From IMG/VR virus record IMGVR_UViG_3300025168_000260, positions 1 to 36,342 of that record: a DNA stretch of 36,342 bases. One strand, written 5' to 3'. A program made the translations under genes and the position numbers. The stretch's first letter is position 1. The number at the start of each line of letters is the position of its first letter. Source of the stretch: a virus. Positions 30,201 through 36,342 of this stretch are shown here, piece by piece. The notes under the pieces were generated by a model. It made no database searches. It saw only the letters and a list, made by a program, of their open reading frames with translations, and was not told the origin of the DNA.

Positions 30201-30757
30201 CCACCCACTATTCCACCAAAAGTTCGACCTGATTCATATGCCGCTCTTTCACTAGGAAGTCTTTCATCTTTTGGACCCGGCAACCCTGCGACATCCGCAA
30301 CAGTATCTAATATTACGTCTTTTATAACTTTATCTGCACCGAGGTAAGCTGCACCGCCAGTTAAAACCCCTATAGTTCCTTTTATCCCTAATCCGACAGG
30401 GGTAGCAGCAAAAGGAAGTGGCACTATGTTACTAGCCGCCACGCCTGCTTTAATTGCTAAAGGAAAAGAAAGACGAGTTGAAATACCTTCTGTTAGTGCG
30501 CCTTCAGCAAAAGCACCTAAACTCCCTCCTCTTGATTTTGTCGTTGTAAATTGTTCAATAATTTGTTCTGGGGTTTTATTTTTTTTAAAATAACTTACGT
30601 CTTCTGGAGACATGCCCATGGTAGTTTCTAATTGCCCCAGAACATCGTCCTTTATTACATTAAGAGCTTCTCTTTCCGAGCGTTTAGGGAGTCCACCTTC
30701 CCCTGTTCTAAGAGCATTATAAAGCCCCTCTATGTCATAATCTAATGTTTCAGCCAT
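27272..30757 (-). CDS. Large internal virion / DNA-ejection-type protein, 1161 aa
   Basis: No named domain is recognised. The protein has an N-terminal helical part, a hydrophobic Gly/Ala-rich region (about 95-150, LAIKAGVAASNIVPLPFAAT and onward), a long Lys/Glu/Asn-rich helical body, and a proline-lysine-rich tail (PPKKPPPKKPPEKK) ending in a short LARMEQLDRL helix. Size, helical content and place as the last large gene before lysis match the biggest ejection proteins of podoviruses (T7 gp16, P22 gp16 roles), which enter the host envelope to make a DNA channel. A peptidoglycan hydrolase motif was not seen. AGGAAGGG precedes the start, and the ATG abuts the preceding stop. Confidence 0.6.
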   Translation of the reverse strand: MAETLDYDIEGLYNALRTGEGGLPKRSEREALNVIKDDVLGQLETTMGMSPEDVSYFKKNKTPEQIIEQFTTTKSRGGSLGAFAEGALTEGISTRLSFPLAIKAGVAASNIVPLPFAATPVGLGIKGTIGVLTGGAAYLGADKVIKDVILDTVADVAGLPGPKDERLPSERAAYESGRTFGGIVGGGQALRGYLKKIPEEGIDIVFKNINPIKEKLRSGFKSLSSKMRKFSEEKSSKKFIPDPYTRADIAAAGGAAALVNVAEEANPGGTWSRIGAEIVGSLLPATLPFAQTIKNIGVDKLKNIGLAYVPETDNKLIPKVIREGIKTAKQRQAGNYIVKKLRESATDAGEEFDVEKFLDNLILEDKRLKELGESSIFSPGFVTQNEPLIALEKMFSQQDPVFAKKLSEQGKERSIALLSTMKAIEDTGELNAITLAAETYGKRFANLIEARFNSAVKAVDDAVGPFETIDPIAAANAREQGSKIFADNLREIEDGADKTIDALWNNVSSKTKVFPTNTLKVYEEAIEPESGYIDLPIFTTGKNKIDLGKNSDRFFRIINNYKSLERQSRFLEKQPRFLDTPRKPMIFNKMKNQKRQVQQLAKNESDPSVKMLYTQIQKAMLQDMNDALIDPSDLIPFTRAREATRAKNDIFEKVFVSNFNKSDSSGRLVSTPIQTITKLFTDRGDNAFQFMNDINTAVRIFSQESLKGVPVEGVNVKKLQKTGEKGLENLFGDFLPDLLIKRGVIKPVKTVNLLDNISPTDLKPLDPKKTKETFVVDQNNLNNFLDEPAIKQFFDLPSLAPLRQDLLDAKTASFLLKRNLAYFQRISRQQGADLDVLKKMFKFENPENVIRETINSNKPLESVDRLFKIVNRGITRKQREGAEFNPEKIKKAFLNNVISYLVNKAQPNVDNMNTISFEELLDAPINQLQDAGKKALTKTGSQTSLRDKLKQYGFFPKDYQQKLKLVLDDYRKIENYVLKMYGPEQGMSKDEAVDFFARFTGARLAPGGTIQVPAQFAKVFSRTLEEVPRTLLASKLKTALQPGNIDVFIETIRAAGPDAGKTATQYLLENFLGYIKAGAVTATTSPVRETELPFLKNKTSIRVPPKKPPPKKPPEKKVSEANIPPRPTITAPPAQEVAQANLGPFNPETLARMEQLDRLVG

Positions 30758-32827
30758 TTATGAATTACCCTTCCTATATTTGTCAAGTATCTTTCTTTCT
30801 ATTTCAAGGTCTACACTTCCAGTAGCAAACCCTTCTTGAAGAAATTTAGCAAAAGCACCTAATTCTACAGTTATATCTGTTAAAGGAACTAATCTTTGGA
30901 GTAATTCTGGACTTCCTTCCGATCTGCTTTTTATTTGATTTATTGCCGTTGACAAAGAAGCTATTATTCCTTTTTCTATTTTTCTTCCAGCGTCTTTAGC
31001 ATTAAAGCCCATTTCAATACCTTCAGAACCAAGGTCTTCTTGAAACTTTTCTATAGTCGCTCTTGTTTCAGTTATTATGTCTCTTCCCTCCATACCGGGT
31101 GGTAACGAACTATTTATGTCATTAAGGTTGGCTCGTAAAGTAATAACAAAATTATTCACGTAACTTTTATAAACAGCCTCGTCTCCTTGATACGCTTCAT
31201 CAGAGGATCCAGCTACTTTTTCAGCAGCTGTACCTAATTTTCTAAGAGCAGTAGTAGCTAATCCTCCCCCTAGGTTAGCTGGATCAAAAGCATCAAAATC
31301 TCCGGCATTGTATATATTCTCATACGTTTTATCAATTTGATCTACTATAGGGGTATCAGTGTCTATTGTAACTGGGTCTGTTCTTTTATTTGGGTCTGTT
31401 CTTTTATTTGGGTCTGTTTCTTTACTTGGGTCTGTTTCTTTACTTGGGTCTGTTTCTTTATTTGGGTAAATCTCTTCAACCGGAAAATAAGATGGTATAT
31501 CCTTTTCGTTATATTTTTGTTTAATGACATTTATCAAATAATTAGAAAGTGGAAGTTCTGTTCCTTTTATTAATCGACCTTCAGAGTCATAAAGCAGCCC
31601 CTTTGCTCTCTTAATAAGAAGCTCTTCATATTCATTTACACTTTTAGTATTTGCGCCTGATATATATTCGTCAACTCTTTCAGGATCAAATAAAATGGCA
31701 CGGTTTCTTTCATTTAGAGTTTTTCCGGAAAGAGGGGGACCCCGCGCTATTATTTTGCCGTTCTCTAACAGGACCTGACCTTCTCCTAATGTTTCTCTTT
31801 TAAGTTTTGCTTCTAGTTCTATTTGTCTTCGTGTATTCATATTTTTTTGTTCAGCTAATACTAAAGCGGCTTCTGCCTCTTTTTGGCGGGTAACTTCAGT
31901 TCCTGCCATCGAAAGTTGTGCTAACTTTGTTTTTTCTTCTCTTGCCAGTTCTTCCGCACCTATTTTACCTAAAGTTTTGCCAAACTGCCCTGCGGCTGGT
32001 CCAAGTCTTCCCAGAAAAGAAACAGGAACCTGAGACGGCGTAAATAAATTACTTACGATATCTCCTGCAAGACCAAGTTGAGCCTGCCCTAGAGAAGCTT
32101 TTCTTCTTGCTTCAGGGTCACCCATTATTTCTGCAAAAAGAGGTTTGAGCCTTTCCATTTCAGTAAGGTAAGCATCCGACGTAGAACTTGCATCTCCAGA
32201 ACTGCCTGATTGCATTTTACGAACCATACCACCATCAGCCATCGGCACGGGTTCCGTGGGCTGTCCTGCCATAAGCATAGACCCAACACCGCCTGCCATA
32301 TCTGTTGGCATTCCCATTTCATCTTCCATAACAACATCTGCTTCGCCTTGCATTAGGCTGTCTAATCCCCCTTGAGCATCTACAATAGCCATAGTAGGTT
32401 GAACTAAAGTCAAAACAGAATCAGGAGTTTGCTCCGCATCCGGGCCACCAACAAGTCCAGCAAGTTCTTGTCTGCGCCCCTCTACAGGAACGTCATTTCC
32501 GCGAATTGCGTTCATTAACTCTTGATAGTCTCTCGAAGAATCTACTTGAGAAAGAATACCGGAAACAAGCTCCTCCCCTTCTTGCCTATACGCTTCCCCC
32601 ATAACTTCTTCTGGACCGGGGGCCACGGGATTTTCTGGAGGAGCCATCATCTGTTGTGGTGGTGGAGCCATCATCTGTTGTTGTGGTGGAGCCATCATCT
32701 GTTGTTGTGGAGGAGCCATCATTTGTTGTGGTGGAGGGGCCATCATTTGTTGTGGTGGTGGAGCCATCATCTGTTCAGGAACTACGCCGCCTTGTTGCAT
32801 AAACATTTTTCGTTGTAATGGATTCAT
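30758..32827 (-). CDS. Virion-associated protein with Met/Pro/Gln repeats, 689 aa
   Basis: I place the start at ATG 32827 (MNPLQRKMFMQQGGVVP), which has AAGGAA at the right distance; an in-frame ATG 18 codons upstream has none. Residues ~15-70 are a tandem repeat of QQMMAPPP. An acidic helical region follows, with MADGGMVRKMQSG (~200), then a helical middle, a TDPSKE/TDPNKR repeat (~455-485) and a helical C-terminus. No enzymatic motif is seen. It belongs to the block of four large genes typical of internal or ejection proteins in podoviruses. The role is inferred from context. Confidence 0.55.
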   Translation of the reverse strand: MNPLQRKMFMQQGGVVPEQMMAPPPQQMMAPPPQQMMAPPQQQMMAPPQQQMMAPPPQQMMAPPENPVAPGPEEVMGEAYRQEGEELVSGILSQVDSSRDYQELMNAIRGNDVPVEGRRQELAGLVGGPDAEQTPDSVLTLVQPTMAIVDAQGGLDSLMQGEADVVMEDEMGMPTDMAGGVGSMLMAGQPTEPVPMADGGMVRKMQSGSSGDASSTSDAYLTEMERLKPLFAEIMGDPEARRKASLGQAQLGLAGDIVSNLFTPSQVPVSFLGRLGPAAGQFGKTLGKIGAEELAREEKTKLAQLSMAGTEVTRQKEAEAALVLAEQKNMNTRRQIELEAKLKRETLGEGQVLLENGKIIARGPPLSGKTLNERNRAILFDPERVDEYISGANTKSVNEYEELLIKRAKGLLYDSEGRLIKGTELPLSNYLINVIKQKYNEKDIPSYFPVEEIYPNKETDPSKETDPSKETDPNKRTDPNKRTDPVTIDTDTPIVDQIDKTYENIYNAGDFDAFDPANLGGGLATTALRKLGTAAEKVAGSSDEAYQGDEAVYKSYVNNFVITLRANLNDINSSLPPGMEGRDIITETRATIEKFQEDLGSEGIEMGFNAKDAGRKIEKGIIASLSTAINQIKSRSEGSPELLQRLVPLTDITVELGAFAKFLQEGFATGSVDLEIERKILDKYRKGNS
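31374..31463. repeat. 18-bp tandem repeat, five units
   Basis: Five 18-bp units of the type GGGTCTGTTCTTTTATTT encode TDPNKR or TDPSKE on the minus strand. Two adjacent units of each subtype are identical, pointing to recent slippage or unequal recombination. All units keep the frame of the 689-residue gene. Confidence 0.8.
32641..32773. repeat. 24-bp tandem repeat, about six units
   Basis: GAGCCATCATCTG recurs every 24 bp from 32641 to 32761, encoding QQMMAPP(P/Q) near the N-terminus of the 689-residue protein. Units differ at few positions, so copy number is likely to vary between relatives. Confidence 0.8.
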
Positions 32828-32840
32828 GTTATGTGTTCCT

Positions 32841-34013
32841 TTAACCAAATAAACCAAGGTTTTTAGCACCAGAAGCGGCACTTAACCCAGCAATTCCCAG
32901 TCCTGCTACTTGCTGGAACGGAGATGGAGAGAAAGTCGGTGTTTGTGTCACTGTTTGCTGACTAGACGGTATACCTTTGTATATATCACTTAAGAACTGT
33001 ATCTGTTGATATGGATACTGTTGCTGTTGAAGTTCTGTCTGTCGTCTAGCATCAAGAGTGGATTGACCTATACCACGTTGCAATGTACCTAAATTCATAA
33101 GGTTGCTTATATCTTGGTTACTGAGGGTTTGTAACTGTTGCCCTAACCCGGCTTGCACTCCCCCTAGTCCAGAAAGTTGCTGCCCAATTCCTGCAATACC
33201 TCCTGCAAGGTTAGAAGCTAACCCGGCTTGACGACTTGCTAAATCAGAACGAGCAAGCCCTGCTTGCTGTAACGCTCCGGCTCTCTGAAACCCAATATTA
33301 CTTAATCCTTGTCCTGCGGCTAAACGTCTGTTCTGCTCTTCCTGAAACACTTGTTGTGCTTGTTGCGAGGCTCTTCCAAAATCTTGAGCATAGGCTTCTC
33401 CCACGGCTCTAGCACGTTGTCCCTCTAACTCGGCATCCATAATATCGCGCCGTGACCCTGAAAAAGCTCCAGAAGAAACAGCTTGAGCGTCTTGACGGTT
33501 TTGAGCTTGATCAAATTGACGGTTAATAGCTCCCTCAACATACTGTTGATACGGACTTTGAAATTGTGAAGCACTTGAGGGATCAAACTGTGCTTGTTGC
33601 GCTTGGCGAATAGACGCAATACCAGACCCCAACTCAGGGGTTGCTCCTGAGGTAGGTAAAAGTTGCTCATAACCTGCTTGCAATTGTGCTTCCGCAGGGT
33701 CCATAATATCAAAAGCTCGTTCCCCTCGACCAAGTGTTCCTCTTGCCTGACCATAGGTCCGTCCTGCTTCTCCTAGCAAGTCTTGTGCATTTTGTAAGTA
33801 AGGAAGATAAGACCCTATGCCTACCTCTGCCAAGTCCATTGCCTGCATTTCCTGCGGAGACAACCCGGCGACACTAAATCCCGGGGGTAAAACTTGATTA
33901 GCTGCACGGCTTTTAGAAAGTTCTTGCGCGTCCTGTATTAAAGCTTCTCTATATTTAGCAAACCTAGGATCTTCTATTACCGTGTTGGTGGTTTGGACAT
34001 AATCTGTAGACAT
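32841..34013 (-). CDS. Gln/Ala-rich helical virion protein (ejection/injection type), 390 aa
   Basis: The protein is dominated by Gln, Ala, Gly and Ser, with long amphipathic helices (RQAQQAQFDPSSASQFQS, ARAVGEAYAQDFGRASQQAQ) and ends in QQYPYQQIQFLSDIYKG followed by a Ser/Pro-rich tail and a Gly/Ala-rich segment. This composition resembles phage internal 'injection' proteins such as P22 gp7/gp20. I recognise the Y-P-Y-Q-Q-I-x-F-L-x-D-I-Y-K-G motif from predicted structural proteins of marine podoviruses. The start overlaps the stop of the 759-residue gene by one base, with GAGGGAG before the ATG. Confidence 0.65.
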   Translation of the reverse strand: MSTDYVQTTNTVIEDPRFAKYREALIQDAQELSKSRAANQVLPPGFSVAGLSPQEMQAMDLAEVGIGSYLPYLQNAQDLLGEAGRTYGQARGTLGRGERAFDIMDPAEAQLQAGYEQLLPTSGATPELGSGIASIRQAQQAQFDPSSASQFQSPYQQYVEGAINRQFDQAQNRQDAQAVSSGAFSGSRRDIMDAELEGQRARAVGEAYAQDFGRASQQAQQVFQEEQNRRLAAGQGLSNIGFQRAGALQQAGLARSDLASRQAGLASNLAGGIAGIGQQLSGLGGVQAGLGQQLQTLSNQDISNLMNLGTLQRGIGQSTLDARRQTELQQQQYPYQQIQFLSDIYKGIPSSQQTVTQTPTFSPSPFQQVAGLGIAGLSAASGAKNLGLFG

Positions 34014-36292
34014 TATGCGACTCCCTCAAATCTTTTCATTAGACCATACATTGTTTTAATGCCGTCTTTGTATCCACCGCCTGCAAGTTTACCCACACCT
34101 TCTACCGCATCTTTAGTAAAAACAAACTCACCGGGCATAAGGTCAGCAGGGACAATGTCGCGTTCTATTCCTAGAGGGCCGGGGACTTCTCCCGTTCTTC
34201 GTGGCCCATAGACTTTTCCACCCATTTCCATTTTTTGAGCAGCACCCTCTTCAATGCCTTGCCTAAAGCTTGAAACAGGGTCTGCAACTCTTGGGAGATT
34301 TGCTCTTGCAGAAGCAAGTCGTTCTGACGCAAGTTGTTGTGCTTGTTGTCTACGAACCATTTCGTCTTCAATGGCAGGGTCTTCTTTATAAAAAGGTGAA
34401 TAATACGGATACCCTTCTGTTTCAATACCCTGTGGTGCTGTAAGTATATCTCCCGGTGTAACAGGGGGAAGAGGGGGAGGAGGTGGAGGAGGTGGGTTAT
34501 TAATATTGTTATAATTATCAATAATTTCTTGTGTATCAGGGTCGATAGGAAATTCACTTTGACTACTAAAATTTATCGCTTGTTGTGCAGCGGCTTGTTG
34601 TGCAGCGGCTTGTTGTGCAGCGGCTTCCGCATTCTGTTGTGTGTTAAATGCACCTAATTGATTTCGCATAGCTTCCGCAATCCTAGAAGCAGAAGTATTG
34701 TATAAATTGCTTGGATCGGAAGCCCTGCTTTCTTGTGCGGCAAGGTCCGCCTTTAATCTACTTTCATTAGCCGTTTGATAGGGGAGACTACCAATTGTAG
34801 AAATCAATCGGTTTTCAAAATCACCAAAAAGAGGCGAGGAAACAAATTGACTTTCTGTTATAGGATTAGGACCTGTAGTAGCTTTCCTGTACTCTTGTGC
34901 GTACAACTCATTAAGACGATCTAGTTGCCCTGAAGGACTAAGCGCAGGGTCTATGTCAAATATACCTCCACCTGTTTGCATTTTTCGTACAGGAAGAAGG
35001 GAGGCTAACCCTCCGTCTCTTGCATAGGCTCTTCCGGGGCGGACAAGGGCGTTATAAGGCCTTCTTGTAGTAGGATATTCTTGGAAGTTAAGCCTAAGAG
35101 CCGCAATTTGTTCTGGTGTCGGGTCCCCGTAGACGTCTTGAGGGGCATCACCGCCACCGCCTTCACCCCCCATAAGAGCAGAACCTGCTACAGTTGTTGC
35201 TACTGCAGGAAAGGCAGCCTTAATTGCGCCCATAGTCACAGGTGCAAGAGTTTTTGTAGCAGCGTTATAAACAAGTTTTTGTCCTGTTGCGTCTCTAATT
35301 GGGTTAAGAAAGGCTCCAGCACGTTGGAACATAGTGGGGTTTGTTATTGCTTGTAGCCCTGCTTGCGCCCCTTTTTGCGTTGCTGCTTTTATCCCTGTTT
35401 GCGGGGAAACGAGCCTTATATCAACAGGCGGTACAAGTCCAGCCGCCGTTTGACGAGCCAGTAATTGTTGATCACTTGCTAGCTTTTGAATCCCCCCTTC
35501 AGTAAATACTGCATTGGGGTCAACGATGATGTTTTGGCCGACATTCGGTAAACCTCCTCCCGCTGTTTGAAAAGGAAGTCTGTCTGCAGATAAAGCCCCA
35601 CTACTAAATTTTGCGTCTAATCCCGCCGTTAACCCTGATACTCCGCCAGAAATTAAAGATTCTTCTAAATTTCCACCTGTTAGCGCAGTTCCGGCAGCAC
35701 CCCCTGCTCCAGCAGCTAACCCTGTTAATACTGGACCTAATTGAGCAACAGTTGTTGCACCAGTTAATCCACTAGCAACAAGCGCGGCTGGTCCAAAGTA
35801 GGCTAACGCAATAGGGAGAGCAATTTTTGCAACGGTTTTTAACTTTTTAAACATTTTTTTAAAGAAAAATTCAGGTAACCCTGTTTCGGGGTTAATGGAA
35901 TTTAGTTCGTTACCAACGATATAACGCTCTGGTTTATAACCCATTTCCCCAATTTGAGCAAAAAGCATGTCTTTAAGTTGTGGGTTGGCGTTCAAAACGT
36001 CCATCGGTATGACAGTATCGCCTTCTGATGCGTGGACCACGTATATGTCACCCTCGCGCCCCATTGCTGCTAATTGACTTGTCATTTCGGTTAGCGAACC
36101 AATACCGCTTTCTGGAACCATTGGGGCTTCTTCTGCACCAACAAACGAGGCAATGCCCCCCTCTGGCATAGCCACCTCTTCGGTTTGTTCCATCATCATT
36201 TCTGGAGGAGGCATTTCCGTTGGAGGAGGCATAGGAGGGGCTTCTCCTTGCATTTGAGACATCATCTGTTCCATCATTGCGTCATTAGGCAT
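34013..36292 (-). CDS. Large virion/ejection-type protein with hydrophobic core, 759 aa
   Basis: The N-terminus is Met/Pro/Glu-rich (MEQMMSQMQGEAPPMPPPTE). A conserved block follows (~80-145) with GDIYVVHASEGDTVIPMDVL and GYKPERYIVGNELNSINPET, which I recognise from many uncultured marine phage proteins. Next comes a Lys-rich FFKKMFKKLKTVAK and a strongly hydrophobic Ala/Gly region (~155-225), possibly membrane-penetrating. Later parts carry RDGGLASLLPVRKMQTGGG, an AAAQQ repeat, an eight-proline run and a C-terminal KMEMGGKVYGPRR. It is the first large gene at the right end and most likely an internal or ejection protein. The ribosome site is weak (GATGGAATATTGGT). Confidence 0.65.
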   Translation of the reverse strand: MPNDAMMEQMMSQMQGEAPPMPPPTEMPPPEMMMEQTEEVAMPEGGIASFVGAEEAPMVPESGIGSLTEMTSQLAAMGREGDIYVVHASEGDTVIPMDVLNANPQLKDMLFAQIGEMGYKPERYIVGNELNSINPETGLPEFFFKKMFKKLKTVAKIALPIALAYFGPAALVASGLTGATTVAQLGPVLTGLAAGAGGAAGTALTGGNLEESLISGGVSGLTAGLDAKFSSGALSADRLPFQTAGGGLPNVGQNIIVDPNAVFTEGGIQKLASDQQLLARQTAAGLVPPVDIRLVSPQTGIKAATQKGAQAGLQAITNPTMFQRAGAFLNPIRDATGQKLVYNAATKTLAPVTMGAIKAAFPAVATTVAGSALMGGEGGGGDAPQDVYGDPTPEQIAALRLNFQEYPTTRRPYNALVRPGRAYARDGGLASLLPVRKMQTGGGIFDIDPALSPSGQLDRLNELYAQEYRKATTGPNPITESQFVSSPLFGDFENRLISTIGSLPYQTANESRLKADLAAQESRASDPSNLYNTSASRIAEAMRNQLGAFNTQQNAEAAAQQAAAQQAAAQQAINFSSQSEFPIDPDTQEIIDNYNNINNPPPPPPPPLPPVTPGDILTAPQGIETEGYPYYSPFYKEDPAIEDEMVRRQQAQQLASERLASARANLPRVADPVSSFRQGIEEGAAQKMEMGGKVYGPRRTGEVPGPLGIERDIVPADLMPGEFVFTKDAVEGVGKLAGGGYKDGIKTMYGLMKRFEGVA
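34581..34625. repeat. 15-bp perfect tandem repeat, three units
   Basis: TGTTGTGCAGCGGCT occurs three times without mismatch, encoding the AAAQQ repeats of the 759-residue protein. Identity of all units suggests recent expansion. Confidence 0.85.
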
Positions 36293-36342
36293 ACCAATAT
36301 TCCATCAATTATTAAAAAGCACATTTAACCGTGTGGCGTGGA
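36293..36342. other. Right-end intergenic stub or 3' end of a circularised small ORF
   Basis: These 50 bases upstream of the 759-residue gene contain no start codon that opens a gene. Read on the minus strand as a continuation of the frame leaving position 1, they add TPRHTVKCAF and a TAA at 36312, 19 bp before the next ATG. This would fit a closed molecule, but a stop within so short an AT-rich stretch is also likely by chance. Confidence 0.35.

Noticed and set aside
32641-32773. Regular 24-bp repetition as a CRISPR-like array
   Set aside because: The repeats are contiguous without unique spacers and encode an in-frame QQMMAPP peptide repeat.

Overview
The window looks like most of the genome of a lytic, short-tailed (podovirus-like) dsDNA phage of a marine heterotrophic bacterium. 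The evidence is a terminase large and small subunit, a large P22-sized portal, a run of very large Gly/Gln/Ala-rich virion or DNA-ejection proteins, an M15 endolysin, and a replication set made of an archaeo-eukaryotic-type primase, an SF1 helicase and a family A DNA polymerase. There is no integrase, no attachment site, no tRNA and no phage RNA polymerase, so host RNA polymerase must transcribe it. The style of the late proteins (GG...RKMQ.G motifs, Gln/Met/Pro repeats) is what I know from uncultured marine phages. The host cannot be fixed from the sequence.

Layout. 1-9663, minus strand: late block with TerL (9663 to 8203), a 1784-residue multidomain 'polyvalent' protein, a small ORF, the portal, and a small gene that runs off the left end. 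9664-10203: non-coding DNA with a row of hairpins and a terminator. 10204-13361, minus: accessory genes (a Cys-rich DUF7227-like protein, a small membrane protein, DUF932). 13362-13790: AT-rich divergent intergenic region. 13791-16543, plus: ten small early/accessory genes, including an HTH protein and two zinc-finger miniproteins. 16551-17481, minus: VRR-NUC nuclease and TerS, overlapping by 143 bp. 17621-18445, plus: DUF6378 and two small genes. 18487-25111, minus: replication operon (RHH regulator, PolA, SF1 helicase, AEP primase, SSB-like protein, coiled-coil protein). 25205-26668, plus: SNF2 helicase. 26660-36292, minus: endolysin, holin-like protein and four large virion/ejection proteins.

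How it fits together. The replication operon supplies priming, unwinding and synthesis. TerS and TerL, encoded about 7 kb apart, package DNA through the portal. The block 36292 to 27272 resembles the internal/ejection protein set of podoviruses and leads into lysis genes. No major capsid, scaffold or tail-tube gene was recognised. The order TerL-portal-[end of window]...[other end]-ejection proteins puts the missing genes exactly where the window is cut, so I favour a linear piece of a larger genome. Joining the two ends does, however, give a short in-frame ORF, so a closed circle is not excluded.

Most striking points: an exact 16-bp parS (ParB-binding) palindrome at 2922-2937 with degenerate copies at 7089-7104 and near 9722-9736; the modular polyvalent protein with two HExxH motifs, a GNAT-like and an ADP-ribosyltransferase-like segment separated by a repeated linker; the hairpin-rich leader before TerL; and a Gly-Gly/RK(M/L)Q.G motif shared by three unrelated virion proteins.
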